Source: Eretmocerus hayati
Lineage: Eukaryota > Arthropoda > Insecta > Hymenoptera > Aphelinidae
Length of the DNA stretch: 64,000 nt
Assembly: GCA_029851415.1 (NCBI GenBank)
Contig: CM056743.1
Coordinates: 75,537,186-75,601,185 of the forward strand
Direction of reading: 5' to 3'
Below, in pieces: positions 11,064 through 23,521 of this stretch. Every line of letters begins with the position of its first letter. Position 1 is the stretch's first letter. Under the pieces are notes generated by a model. It worked only from the letters and a program-made list of their open reading frames with translations. It was not told the DNA's origin and did not search any database. The translations under genes were made by a program, and so were the position numbers.

Positions 11064-12838
11064 CCTTTACTTTTGGAGGTTTGATCGCGCGATGCCATTG
11101 CAGTTTTTTATTGCAGTTATTTCGCGACGATTTTTGTATTCCGGTTTTCGTTGCAACGTCGATTTTGTCTCCACGCTCTTACGATACTAGTCGTCACTCG
11201 TCATCAAATTATGCTGCCCACATACTGTCAATCTCATACTTATTCAATCAAAAAGTATCTTGACAATTTTTCAATTTTGTGAATAGTGCAGAAGCTGATG
11301 GGGAAGAAATGAATTTCTAAATGTTCTTTTGCAATGTTGTCAGAGTTACAATCTCAAGCGGGCAATAGAGTTTTCTTTTGGTGTACAGTGGAAATACTTT
11401 GAATCCCAGTTCTCATCTGTGTAAAAATTGTGCACCAAGTGATAATAGACATTTCATGAAAGACTGTCTATCACTCGATTTGTCTTTGAGATCAAACTTC
11501 CTGCATAATGTTGATCTGATATTATGTCTCCGTTTAGAAATGCGGCTAAAGAGAATCCAACAGATGATTAGACCATATTCTCACTCTAAAATCAATTACA
11601 GTTCATACTTCTTGCCTATTTGAACTCTTCAGCTTGCTTGCTTTGACTTTTACCATTATCACATAGATTTTGGAGACACTTTCGATTCAATTTTATTATT
11701 TCATGAAATTTACGGTTGAAGAATTGAATCAGGATGTTGACATCAAGATTCATTCAATTTCTTACAAACTTCCCTTGAATGATCCCAATACGGAATATGG
11801 TCAAACTACTGAAGCTGAGTTTCTCTATGTAATGTGTAACATGATTGGAAATTATGAAGATTTTCCGATAGAATCAGTGAGCACTAAAGCATTCTTATTG
11901 AAAAGAGGCGATAACTTGCGCTTTGGTGAAGGATGATTCACATGAATCAATTCAGATTGGGAATAACTTGGGTTCAACCGTGGCTACTTTTTTTGTTATT
12001 TGCTCATCCATTATTGGTATTCTGTAAGTTTTTCTACAGCAATGCCTGAGTAAGAGTATGCACATAACTCTGTATCAATTATTGTTCCAGAAAGTTTATT
12101 GTTAGAGATTCAGGTGACCTTGAGTGACTAAAAATTCTACCCAAAGATGTTCTACAACATTTTTTCAAAATTATTGAATTAGCTAGTAATGAAATTTGAA
12201 ATATTGTGATACTTGGGGATGAAAGTCAGGATGTATGTGGAACTTTGAAGAAACGAGGCCAGCAAAATGATATCCAACAACATCCATAGCTCAAAACTGG
12301 ATTAATTATTTGAGCAATCAGAAGCCCATTGAGAAATTTGTGTTCAACTACTGAGTTATGACTGAGTATTCTAGGATGTGTATTTAGTTGGGAACTTGAC
12401 AGTTGCATTAGCTTGGGAGAATTTCTGTCTTACTTGATCAAGAACAGCTAAATATACTCCCTGGCTGAAAGGGTGTAAGTTTGTGAGATTTTTGATCCCT
12501 GGCATTATGAAATCATTACACCGGCCCACAATCCGAAAAAAAATCGTTTACCAAAAACGCGACCCACATAGATCGACGTAAAATCGAGCGCTGAATCCGA
12601 AAATGATGCCGGTTAAGCCACGCTACGTCACAATTTCGAGATAATCGTGAAAAAATTTTTTTTAACGGTGGTATCGGAATTTTGACCTCGGATTCTGAAA
12701 GTACAGATGATTTTACGTCCAAATATTGATTGAAAAAAAAATCGATTTTTTCACTCGGAAAACTGATAACCGTCATCCCAATTCCAATTTCATATTTCGG
12801 ATCGAGTAGTCGGAGAGAAATTCATGACAGAGTGCCCA
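11064..12838. other. No supportable gene
   Basis: AT-rich DNA. A plus-strand frame at 11670-11936 (88 aa, acidic) begins with a real ATG but has no recognised motif, no splice signal pairing and no homologous copy in the window. A short frame at 11378-11623 contains a C-X2-C pair only. Neither is called as a gene. Confidence 0.4.
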
Positions 12839-13372
12839 AGGTGGTACTCGTGACGAAGTACTCCCAGTGGAATCCGTGACGAAGTACTCAGAGTGGTACT
12901 CGTGACGAAGTACTCGGAGTGGTACTCGTGACGGAGTACTCAGAGTGGTACTCGTGACGAAGTACTCGGAGTGGTACTCGTGACGGAGTACTCCGAGTGG
13001 TACTCGTGACGTAGTACTCGGAGTGGTACTCGTGACGGAGTACTCAGAGTGGTATTCGTGATGAAGTACTCGGAGTGGTACTCGTGACGAAGTACTCGGA
13101 GTGGTACTCGTGACGAAGTACTCAGAGTGGTACTCGTGACGAAGTATTCAGAGTGGTACTCGTGACGAAGTATTCAGAGTGGTACTCGTGACGAAGTACT
13201 CTGCGTGGAACTCGTAACGGAGTACCCGGGATGGTACTCGTAACGAAGTACTCCGAGTGGAATTCGTGACGGAATACCCAGAGTGGTACTCGTGACGAAA
13301 TACTCAGAGTGGTACTCGTGACGAAGTACCCAGAGTGATACTCGTGACGAAGTACTCCGAGTGGAACTCGCG
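12839..13372. repeat. 26-bp minisatellite, about 20 copies
   Basis: The unit is GAGTGGTACTCGTGACGAAG followed by TACTCG or a close variant. It repeats without interruption for about 530 bases. Each unit contains an inverted repeat GTACT...AGTAC, so single strands can form serial small hairpins. Frames read through it on the minus strand are repeat artefacts. Confidence 0.95.
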
Positions 13373-13489
13373 ACCCCACACTCTCCAATGATGCTACGAT
13401 TTTTGCTTGATATGTATTCGAGACGAGCCCGTGTAAGAAAGCCACTGAACTTTCGCAAACATCTCTGGTGGGAGATCATCGACTGGAAT

Positions 13490-14095
13490 ATAGAGCGGGA
13501 AGGCAATATTAACCGGAAATGCCCGCGGTGGGAGAGGGGGGGGGGTATTACATCCAAAATTCCAGAAAGGACCTCTAACCCGCAAATGCCCTGATGCTCG
13601 GACCGAATATTCTGTCAGAAGGTGACGATCCATACCAAATCCTAGGAAGGCAATCATACCCGCGAATGCCTGGATGCTCGAACCAAATATCCTGTTAGGA
13701 GATGGCGATCAGTTCCAAATCCTAGGGCGGGAATCAGCCAAACTCGGAAATGCCTCAATGCTCAGACCGGATATCTCACTTCCAGGTGATGAGGATCAAT
13801 CCCAAATCCTGGGAGAGCCATCTATAACCCGCAAATGCCCGGATGCTCGCAACAGGTATTCATTTAGGGTTGACGATGAATCCCTAATCCTAGGAGGGCC
13901 ATCAAATCTGCGAATGCCCGGATGCTCGGACCAAATACCCTGTTAGGGGATGACTATCAATCCCAAAACCTGTACAGGCAATGAAACCCAAGTATGCCCG
14001 AAAACTCGGACAAAATATTCCGTCACAGGATAACAATCAACACCAAAACCTAGGCAGGCAGTCAGGCAAGCGGCATGGAGGGGATCCGTAGTCCA
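13490..14095. repeat. ~82-bp tandem repeat, six to seven units
   Basis: The motif AAATGCCNGGATGCTCGGAC followed by CAAATATYCTGTNAGG recurs near 13591, 13671, 13756, 13841, 13919 and 14001, each time followed by a GACGATCAATCCCAAATCCTA-like tail. Copies are diverged. It directly adjoins the 26-bp minisatellite. Confidence 0.85.
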
Positions 14096-14199
14096 GCAGT
14101 CTGGGAACGTTTCGGGAGAGTTTGGGCCCAACGTATCCAAAGCCAGTGCTGGAAACGTTGGTGAAACGTCTCTGACAGAAGTATATATATTGAACCATT

Positions 14200-14439
14200 T
14201 TGGTAGTGCAATGCTTTGGGGATATTGAATTGATGTGTGAGCGAGATTTTCAAGCTGAAGTTGTTCAAATTTATTCAAAATTATCTCATGAACAAGTTCA
14301 CAATCTTATACATGCGGCATACGGCGGGCTTCATCACAAGAGATCAAAGCCACCAATTTCGCGAATCGTATTGACAAGCAGCACACACGAATCGTGCCAG
14401 CGACGACCACGCCAGTACACACTCCTTAATCAATTTTAG
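14200..14439 (+). CDS. Short unidentified frame, possible terminal exon
   Basis: An open frame of 79 codons follows a possible acceptor (TTTTGGTAG at 14191-14199). It has amino-acid composition typical of real protein (FGDIELMCERDFQAEVVQIY) for its first half and is Arg/Ser-rich after. A long AT-rich tail follows the stop. No family is recognised and no upstream exon can be linked. It may be spurious. Confidence 0.25.
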   Translation: MVVQCFGDIELMCERDFQAEVVQIYSKLSHEQVHNLIHAAYGGLHHKRSKPPISRIVLTSSTHESCQRRPRQYTLLNQF

Positions 14440-15407
14440 ACGTGATATTACATGTATTGATCACAAATTATCGAATATTCCATTATAGCTAATATATACA
14501 TACGGCTTAAGATATACATACATATTTAGACGTTTATAAATATATGTACACACACACATATATCAAGATGAGAATATCACATATCGATCTTGTGCACGGT
14601 ATTGGGAATACAGAGATTAATTTACATTAGATGAAAATATATACATTATGATTCATTGTAGGAGTAGAACACGCCCAGCTTTTCGCTGAGAATCTACTTT
14701 TATAACCGACAATCGGTATGATTAACCAAAAAATGCGTCCCATCTCCCACATCGCACCGGCCAAGGCTCGCAGATACTATGGTAACGAACAAAGTTAAGT
14801 AAAAACTAGGCCAATTCCTCAGAGATAACGATCCCCACGAGGAGTCACAAGAATAATTATTCACTCGAATCAACTGACACGATAACAGGAGCCGGAAACA
14901 ATGACAGAAGTTAACAAAGAAAATCATTGAATTTCCGACATATGTAGTGTAAAGATCTTTTCTAGGTATTATTTTAACTTTTCCCATAATTTGCTTGATA
15001 GTTATAGTGAGAAGAAACGCATGCTTTGCAATCTTGAGATATTTCTTCGCATGGGCATTTTTCGCGTTTTCAATGGACTCATCCTGAGAATCGACCACAT
15101 GATTGATCCCATATCAAAGATTTTACATACGAATATACTTCTTTAGTATTCAACGATTCTCCATACCAGACTCCAAATTTTCAGTCACGCCATCATCCAA
15201 TCATATATATTACATCGATCTCCTTATTGCATATTCCAATCATCAATATCCGTCCTCCGAACACATACTCGCTTGCAACTTCCGCCCACTCTCGCCGTAT
15301 GCTTTCATTTTCCAGTGCTTCTCGTGGCACACCCTTCAACCATTTTATACCAGCATTGGCGAAATCTGTAATTCAGAAATAGTCATGGATAAGTCCAATC
15401 AGTTCAC

Positions 15408-17382
15408 CAATTCCAGGAAATCGCGACAAATAACGGCAAGTACATGAACCCACTTGACACAGGTTTCATATGGACTATCACTCCAGTGGCAGCCCCATCA
15501 AGCCCATTGCACGGCACGAGGAGATAAAAATCTCCGACGATATTGCTGCTCTCGGGGTCTGCCTCCGAGCCTTGGCACACCGTCAGGTGCACCCTTGCAA
15601 CACCAACAAAGTGAGCATCGGTCTTATCTGCTAGCATCTCTGGTCCTGCTGGCTCCTTCCCCTCTGAAAAATAATTGAGCTTATTCACACAACAGAATAA
15701 CATCGTCAATTTTTTGTTTCTCGCGAATGAATCAATTAAAGAATGTGGCTCAATCCAAGTATTTTTTTCAAAATGCAATCGCGGATTGATTCATCAATGA
15801 TGATTCTCGTTAATTTTTTAAGAGTCATCAAGTTTTATAGCAACACCATATTCAATTCACGCCTCAGAACACAAGGGCGATTTGAGCACAAAAAAGAGTA
15901 CGTCGGCCCCCCCCCTCCATCTGGACCTGGCATGATTTATCATTATCCAATACCTTTTGGGAATGCGAGATGATCCGACTCTGCAACAGCCTTATCAAAG
16001 CTCTCGTAGTCCGATGCACCGGCTACCCATGCGTCGGTCACGTCGAGCTCGCTGCCCATCGTCGAAAAAGAGCCCACACCAGAGTCTGATGCATCACTGT
16101 TGTTGGACGAACACTCGACCGCCAACCTCCGTCTCTTGCGAGCTTGGACGTCTTCGCCATCATCTTCGTCATACTCGATCTGGCTGCTGGTTGATTGGAA
16201 CGCTCCGTAAGGAGGCGTAGCTCTGTTGGCCAAGAAGAAGCTGGCGAAGAACTTGGGCTAGTATCGAAGTCCCTTCCCGGGTCCAGGCTCAGCAACATCT
16301 CATTGTAATTATCTGTAATGATCAACATAATTGAAATTAGGTGAGCAGTCGGTACCCTTCCGCATATTCTTCTTTTTGAACCTGTTCATACGCGCGCGCC
16401 AGCCCCCAAGTTCAACATTCTAATTCACCGCTCGAGCAGCGCTAGCCCTCTGATGCGTGAGGCCAACGCTAGGTGGAGCTAGGTTCACCATCGGTGGCGC
16501 AACAAAGTTCCGATATCCCCTCTTCTCGTCGAAAGCTCAGACGCGGGGAAAAACGATCGCTATGTACCGCGCGCCGTTTCGATACGCGAGCCCAACACCT
16601 ACGCACACTGCTTGGCAGATCCACTGGGCCTTTGATCGAATGGTAAAATGATGAAGAGAATTCATGGATCCACGTAAATTATATCACGATGCACACAATC
16701 AATACAAAATTTCTCCCCGGCAAGAATCTGGAACCACACTTGATGAATTTCTGGTTCCGTTATTCAATAAGGCCGACTTGCAATCTTTTTTCAATAGGAA
16801 CTCGAATACTTTTTCCAACGATACTCCATTGAAGAGTTCTTTCAGCGTATAGGAATCTCTGTAAGATCGATCATCATCTCATATGACACTCGCGACCAAA
16901 TAATAAATAATCGAGCAATAACGGATTGAATGCCAGCGGCTGTGTCATAAATGTTCGTCCGCGCCCGTTGGCACTCATGATCTCACATACTCACACGATT
17001 ATACCGAGAATACCGATCAAGACTTCACATTCCGAGCGAGTAAGGTTCCACAACATCTTTGAAGAGCACATCCTTGGATATCCGATCAATGACATCGCGG
17101 CCCTTTCTAGCTAATTATAATAGATATTCCCTACGTCGTAACTCAACGCGATCGACACTGTACCAACGAGCCCCACTCACCTGCCGACGCAACAATCCTC
17201 TCGATGTCCACGACCTTCCAATCCTCGCCGGGTGTTTGTCGCGAGCGGACCATCCTCGCGATAGCCGGGGCCGGGGCGTACGGCGGCCACAAGATAGCCT
17301 CTGCACTGTTACCGGTGAACCATTCCTCCGGTACCACCTCCAAGTCGCCACCAGCCAGCACGACCACGAAAAACCTACGCAT
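15408..17382 (-). pseudogene. Spliced gene with DUF4806-family-like N-terminus, one frameshift
   Basis: Exon 1 (17382-17181) starts at an ATG (MRRFFVVVLAGGDLEVVPEE), continues through WPPY and GEDWKVVDIERI, and ends at donor GTGAGT in phase 1. This (V/F)VVE-like strand, VP-x-x-W and WPPY pattern resembles the N-terminal module of arthropod DUF4806-type proteins. Exon 2 (16312-15954; acceptor CATTACAG, donor GTATTG) continues in phase for about 25 codons. The protein-like frame then switches by one frame near 16233 within a CTTCTT-rich stretch, giving an acidic segment with an ARKRRR nuclear-localisation-like motif and a Ser/Asp-rich tail. Exon 3 (15663-15408; acceptor TTTTTCAG) joins that second frame exactly in phase 1 to 2. 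Either a real one-base lesion or a sequencing error explains the switch. C-terminal exons are not resolved. Confidence 0.5.
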
Positions 17383-17463
17383 TTTGATGTATCAAGAGCC
17401 TGATCACACTCCACAGTAGCAGTTCCACGGAAATATCGCGAGAGCAGCAGCTCCATCACGGAA

Positions 17464-18139
17464 TCACTCAATCAGAACATGGTATCCGAGATCACGGAGC
17501 TGTTTCACGATCTTTCTCGCAACTCGGAACAATGATGCTTCTACGTCAAGGGCCGCAGGCATACTGCCGGGCACTTCATCGAAATCCGATGAGCGGTCCA
17601 GTAGGCCCCTCCATAAGAAACAGACCCACCAACCCGAATCACTCGCTTGGTCACGCCTCTCGTCATTCCACGAATCACAACGCGGGCCTCTCTGCCACGC
17701 ACAGCATTCCCACCACCACTGCACTGCATTTTTTGGCCGCTCGGTGGCTGCCGACCTCAATAACAGTCACCCCTCCACCCCCCTCCCATAGGCTACTCGT
17801 GCGGGTGCTCTACCTACCACGGGTCAAAGGAGCTTCTTGCAGCGCCTACGTCGTTTATGTTGGGTCTCACGTGCAGCCCGTCTGTGTACTTATCTCTACC
17901 ATCCTTTATTTTGTTCCAGGCACATCTGGCGTTTCAAAAATTTTTTTCACATAGCTCCGCGCATCTCGAACAAGATCATAACGATCACAGGGGCCATAAC
18001 CCGGCGCCCGCCACGATATCTTGCCAAGGCCATCGGGCGAGGATAGCCGTGTTACTCGTACGACCAAATGCTTCCCAGCTCGACGTACCTTACGTCGAGC
18101 GAGAGTGTCTCCGGAGAAAATATCACAAATTTCTCTCAA
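17464..18139 (-). pseudogene. Fragments of an unidentified minus-strand coding region
   Basis: Two GC-richer minus-strand stretches look coding. One (about 17729-17464) reads as a basic frame (GREARVVIRGMTRG) that shifts into a second frame ending DVEASLFRVARKIVKQLRDL...; neither frame is open throughout. The other (18139-17906) ends RDARSYVKKIFETPDVPGTK, with an AATAAA-like string overlapping the stop region. No family is recognised. These could be remnants of an upstream relative of the gene at 15408-17382. Confidence 0.25.
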
Positions 18140-18309
18140 CTTTCCAGCGAGCCCTGCAACGGTTCAAAATCTTCACAAAATTCTAAAAATTCAGATTATT
18201 CTTATGAAGTCTAATTTGTTAGATTCAATTATGTTTCTACCTGAATGAAGTCTTCTTTTGCCAAAAGTTAAGTTATTATGAAATAACAAAACAATAATCA
18301 GTTGTTCTG

Positions 18310-18908
18310 TTTGATTGGCTTTTATTGATTTTTTTTATAAAATTCAACAATCAATTCTTCAAATTGAGCCATAAGGGTCAAAGTCCTGAAAAAAGGAAAA
18401 GGAATCTATTAGTTCAAGAAAAAGATAACAAATAGTTGAGTTCAATCATGGGAATTAATTAAGAATATTTAATTGGCAGGATACCTTGGTTGTGCGAGAT
18501 ATAATAAACTCACACAGATTTTGGATTGATTTGATCCCTCGACGAGGGCCAGTCAATTCTTTATTGGTCGATCAACAGGTCCATTGGCCAACATTTCCTA
18601 GTTTTGTTTCCCAAGTCCTGTGAAAATCAAAAGAATTAGGACTCTTATTTCCATTTCAGTCTTTGCCACAAAATTGGCAAAGACCATAATCTGTAAAAAA
18701 GGGTGAATTAGGTTATATTTTCCTAAAGAGGGAAATCATTCTCATTATTATCATTAACCACTAAGTTCAAGTAATATTAGTTCAAGAAAAAGTCTTACCT
18801 TGAATTCTGAAGTTGGTTGCCCCACGACGGATTCTCTTGGTACACCCCTGGAGGTGGTTTCCACATCTGGACTTGCCCCACTGGTGTTCCTTGAGTATCC
18901 AGGTAGAC
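18310..18908 (-). CDS. 3' exons of an unidentified minus-strand gene, alternative terminal exons
   Basis: Exon 18908-18799 has acceptor TTTTTCTAG and donor GTAAGAC and is open throughout (VYLDTQGTPVGQVQMWKPPP...), Pro/Gln/Trp-rich, ending in phase 2. Downstream are three plausible acceptors followed by short frames in that phase: 18690 (reaches a stop after 14 codons), 18617 (about 15 codons) and 18385 (about 20 codons). The last is followed by AATAAA on the minus strand at 18326-18321, which overlaps its stop, making it the best terminal exon. A further exon-like block, 19203-19091 (acceptor TTGTTGCAG, donor GTAAGG), lies upstream but its frames carry stops. No family is recognised. Confidence 0.4.
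18321..18326 (-). terminator. AATAAA polyadenylation signal
   Basis: A minus-strand AATAAA lies at 18326-18321, about 60 bases after the acceptor at 18385. It supports a transcript 3' end here. Confidence 0.4.
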
Positions 18909-19203
18909 CTAGAAAAAGCACAAAGTTAATAAGAATCATTTTGGTATATTATTTCATTCATGTTGATCAAATCCGAAAGAGACTTTCTTATAAAACCGAA
19001 ACCCAGACCACTCCAAGTGGAGGTTCCCCATAGTGAATATGGGCAATTCAAGATAAAATATCACTGAATGGGTATAAAAGAGGCCTTACATCATTGCTGG
19101 AGACAGGTAAAAATGGTGGAGTTCATTACCACACCTCTAAACACCACCAGACTAAGGTCGTGGTATAGCCCAGCCTCCGTTTCTTAGTTTCCGCAGTACC
19201 TGC

Positions 19204-19689
19204 AACAAGGAAAATGTTAGATATAATTAAGCTAGTTACATGTGGGTTAGTTCATTAGAAAGATTGGATTTTTTATAGTCATTTGAGTACAAAAAGTTAC
19301 ATACCCAGTCCCAAATTAATGGGACTGATCAAAAAAGTGAAGCACTTCTTGCGCCGGGGGACAGTCAATCGAGAATTACTCAGTCTAGTGGCGATCATTG
19401 TAGAAATATTTCTAATCCATCACCACTCGATCGAAATGTTTCAAGATGTTCTCTCTGCGGACAGTTGCATCGAGCGACGAAACGAAAGGAACGGTGGAGA
19501 AAGAGAAATAAAGTTCGAGTACCAACTCAACCATGTGAGCGGGTTACTTGAGAAAATATCCCTTTTCGCAATAGGTAAAAGAGGCGTGATTCTCACGCGA
19601 TAAATTTTCAATTGATTAAGATATATTAAAAATAACATTTATAAGTGCGGCTTCGGGCACGCACGATTTCTATAACACATTTTCAGTTT
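19204..19689. other. No supportable gene
   Basis: AT-rich spacer between the exon cluster and the satellite. Overlapping frames on both strands at 19283-19640 have no motif and are not called. Confidence 0.4.
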
Positions 19690-22600
19690 TATAACCTTGA
19701 AAGTTCCGTTAATGGATTACATGCCCTGCTGCAAAAGATCGATTGGGATAGATTGGAAACCAATCGAATCCTATTGGGATCAATACATTTAAATCGGTTC
19801 TATCATTCAACCGGCGAGAGCAGTATTGGGATTCAATGCAGATCAATCGAGCATAGACCCAATCTAGCTGAATCCTGAATTGTAGATTTGAGATCACAAC
19901 TGCCAATCGAATTCTATACTGTTGATGAGGATTGATGTGAGCGAATATAATCCAATACTAGTATTCAGCATAGGATAGGATCCGGATGGATGGATGGAAG
20001 ATCTTTGCTCGTTCAATATGTTTGAATGAACCAATACAGTATTGGAATCAATCTAATTGAATGATGGACCCCGTCTTTCACTGCTCTATCGAGATCAATG
20101 CTTCAGAAACTGATTCAATTCGCGAAACGATACTAATCATCTATCCTAACCAATCTCGAATGACAGGATTGAATTTCACCCATTGAATACTATTGTTGCA
20201 ACATTCCTCAATCAAACCAAATAATCTTCTGCAGTACTGGTGTATAATAGCGTTGCTCATTCCTATCTGTCTCAATCATGAATGGAGAGATTCAAGTCAT
20301 TGGCCCTGGATCGATTCCAATCATCCCCCAATCACCTATTGCGTGATTGACCAATCGAGATCAATACTACAGAATCGGATTGAAATCGCGGGTGCATGGT
20401 TATTCTATCCCTCTCAATACTCACAATCAGTATTCAACTCCTCTAGATTCCATATATGTCAATCAAATTCAATACTGCTGAGCAGGATTGGAACGGCCTG
20501 AAGATGAGTTCTGCTATCGGTCTGAATCCTGCCAGGCAGCATTGAATTGACGGTGTGGAGCGATTTCAATGATAACCCAATCACTCGTTGCGTTATTGAC
20601 CAATCGAGCTGAATACTATAGGATGGCATTCAAATCGTGGAAGCATGGTCTCTATCCTCCTCAATACTTACAATCGGTATTGAACTCCTCTAGGTTTCGG
20701 ATAATCCGATCGAATTCAATGATGCTGAGCAGGATTGGAACGACCTGAAGATGAGTTTTGATATTGGTCTGAATCCTGCCAGGCAGCATGAAGCCGACTC
20801 CGTCAATCGATTCCAATGATGACCCAATCACTCATTGCGTGATTGACCAATCGAGATGAATACTACAGAATCGAATTGAAATCGTGGGTGCATGGTTATT
20901 CTATCCCTCTCAGTACTCAAAATCAGTATTCAACTCCTCTAGATTTCATACATCTCAATCGAATTCCATACTGCTGAGCAGGATTGGAACAGCCTGAAGA
21001 TGAGTTTTGCTATCAGTCTGAATCCTGCCAGGCAGCATTGAGCCGACTCCGTCAATCGATTTTAATGATGACCCAATCACTCGTTGCGTGATTGACCAAT
21101 CGAGATCAATACTACAGAATCGGATTGAAATCACGGGTGCATGGTTATTCTATCCCTCTCAATACTCACAATCAGTATTCAACTCCTCTAGATTCCATAT
21201 ATGTCAATCAAATTCAATACTGCTGAGCAGGATTGGAACGGCCTGAAGATGAGTTCTGCTATCGGTCTGAATCCTGCCAGGCAGCATTGAATTGACGGTG
21301 TGGAGCGATTTCAATGATAACCCAATCACTCGTTGCGTTATTGACCAATCGAGCTGAATACTATAGGATGGAATTCAAATCGTGGAAGCATCATCTCTAT
21401 CCTCCTCAATACTTACAATCGGTATTGAACTTCTCTGAATTCCATGTATTCTAATCGGATTCAATACTGCTGAGCAGGATTGGTACGCTCTAAGGATAAG
21501 TTACGCTATCGATCTGAATCCTGCCGGGCAGCATGAAGCCGACTCCGTCAATCGATTCCAATGATGACCCAATCACTCATTGCGTGATTGACCAATCGAG
21601 ATGAATACTACAGAATCGGATTGAAATCGTGGGTGCATGGTCATTCTATCCTCCTGAATACTCACGATCAGTATTGAACTCCTCTAGGTTTCATATATTC
21701 CAATCGAATTCTATACTGCTGAGCAGGATTGGAACAGCCTGAAAATGAGTTTTGCTATCAGTCTGAATCCTGCCAGGCAGCATTGAGCCGACTCCGTCAA
21801 TCGATTTTAATGATGACCCAATCACTCATTGCGTGATTGACCAATCGAGATCAATACTACAGAATCAGATTGAAATCGCGGGTGCATGGTTATTCTATCC
21901 CTCTCAATACTCACAATCAGTATTCAACTCCTCTGGATTCCATATATGTCAATCAAATTCAATACTGCTGAGCAGGATTAGAACGGCCTGAAGATGAGTT
22001 CTGCTATCGGTCTGAATCCTGCCAGGCAGCATTGAATTGACGGTGTGGAGCGATTTCAATGATAACCCAATCACTCGTTGCGTTATTGACCAATCGAGCT
22101 GAATACTATAGGATGGAATTCAAATCGTGGAAGCATGGTCTCTATCCTCCTCAATACTTACAATCGGTATTGAACTCCTCTGAATTCCATGTATTCTAAT
22201 CGGATTCAATACTGCTGAGCAGGATTGGTACGCTCTGAGGATAAGTTTCGCTATCGATCTGAATCCTGCCGGGCAGCATTCAGTCGGCTCCGTCAATCGA
22301 TTCCAATGATGACCCAATCACTCATTGCGTGATTGACCGATCGAGATGGATACTACAGAATCGGATCGGAATCGTGGATGCATGGTCATTCTATCATCCT
22401 CAATACTCACAATCAGTATTGAACTCCTCTAGGTTTCATATATTTGAATCGAATTCAATACTGCTGAGCGGGATTGGTAAGGCCTGAGAATAAGATTTGC
22501 TATCGGTCTGAATCATGCCAGGCAGCATTGAATTGACTGCGTCAATCGATGCCAATGATGAACCAATCACTCTTTGCGTCATTGACTAATCGAGATGAAT

Positions 22601-22778
22601 ACTACAGAATCGAATTGAAATCGTGAGTGCATGGTTATTCTTTCCCTCTCAATACTCACAATCAGTATTGAACTCTTCCTGATTTCATATACTTGAATCA
22701 AATTGAATACTGCTGGGCAGAATTCGAACGGCCTGTAGATGAGTTTTGCTATTGGTGAGGTGAATGGGTTATAAGGTC
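19690..22778. repeat. 247-bp satellite with three-monomer higher-order pattern
   Basis: The landmark GAATCCTGCCAGGCAGCAT recurs near 20523, 20770, 21019, 21266, 21515, 21763, 22018, 22261 and 22507, period 247-248. Two variants alternate: type A continues GAATTGACGGTGTGGAGCGA, type B continues (G)AGCCGACTCCGTCAATCGAT. The order A-B-B repeats three times (A at 20523, 21266, about 22018), so the higher-order unit is about 743 bases. Each monomer contains about five submotifs of about 50 bases centred on small dyads such as CAATACT-N4-CAGTATT and AATCCTG-N4-CAGCATT. The left edge is diverged. Confidence 0.9.
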
Positions 22779-22949
22779 TGCAATGCTGAAAGTCAGTATT
22801 GAAATCGATTGGGGTGGATTGAGATCTCGATGTTTCCGATACTGGGATACGGTACTGGAATCGATCGGGGCAGATAGGATTTCAAGTCCTCAATACTAAC
22901 AATCACCATTCAGGTATATTGACGTAGATATAATATACTGTCTCCAATG

Positions 22950-23521
22950 TGTCAGGAATCCATATAGGTTCCCAACTAGCCCTACATATTACTATAAATA
23001 CCCTACACGCTCGCCACTGGATAAATATATCCCATGAGGCCACCTGCATCTGCACCTGCATCCAACGCACGATCATAAGAAAGATGCAACTCCAATTCAC
23101 CAATTACGATGCAGGGACGACCCTCAGCTGATCCAATCCTAGACACGGATCAAGGATGACGCTCGCTCACGAGAGGGTATAAATGGGGCCTCAAAAGCTC
23201 CGTCCAGGGCTTCTAGACGCGCACTCCAACGTGACACCACGCACCCTCCACAGGTGCTTCTAGAAACCCAGTCGAGCTCGTTTCACGATACAGCCATTTT
23301 GAGCCGAGCTTCTTCAGCCCTTGGGGAACTCGTCTCGTAGAATCATTTACACATTGTACAGTCTCTTTTCCTCATTATTATACTTTGGATCTAATGAACC
23401 TAGCTTACATCAAACCCAGCATTTATTAAAACCACCGCCCATTTTCCACAAACCAATCTGGTTAGTCCTCGGACTTACCAGGCGCAGTACCAAAGAACCC
23501 ACTTCGGGGAATCCCGTCACA
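22950..23521 (+). mobile_element. Solo LTR (572 bp) inside the satellite
   Basis: The segment begins TGTCAGG and ends GTCACA (TG...CA). It is flanked by identical 4-bp copies of AATG (22946-22949 and 23522-23525), as expected for Ty3/gypsy-type integration. A TATA box, TATAAAT, lies at 23178-23184. Satellite sequence resumes on both sides. There is no internal coding region, so it is a solo LTR left by recombination between two LTRs. Confidence 0.8.
23178..23184 (+). promoter_or_regulatory. TATA box of the solo LTR
   Basis: TATAAAT follows a GC-richer stretch within the LTR and is the only strong core-promoter motif there. Confidence 0.5.

Noticed and set aside
10829..11190. Overlapping frames in the GC-richer segment on both strands
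   Set aside because: No codon bias, motif or splice linkage; the segment is better explained as a promoter region.
12839..13372. CRISPR-like regular repeat
   Set aside because: There are no unique spacers; the 26-bp units are contiguous, and the window is eukaryotic.
13122..13557. 107- and 127-aa minus-strand frames rich in repeated Tyr/Ser/Val motifs
   Set aside because: They are translations of the 26-bp minisatellite, whose 26-base unit rotates through all frames.
14700..15098. Terminal exons of the DUF4806-like gene
   Set aside because: An acceptor at 15084-15086 exists, but the phase from the preceding donor leads to a quick stop, while the better-looking frame needs another phase.
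19283..19638. 106-aa plus-strand frame overlapping a 65-aa minus-strand frame
   Set aside because: No motif, no conserved copy, and compositional bias of AT-rich spacer.
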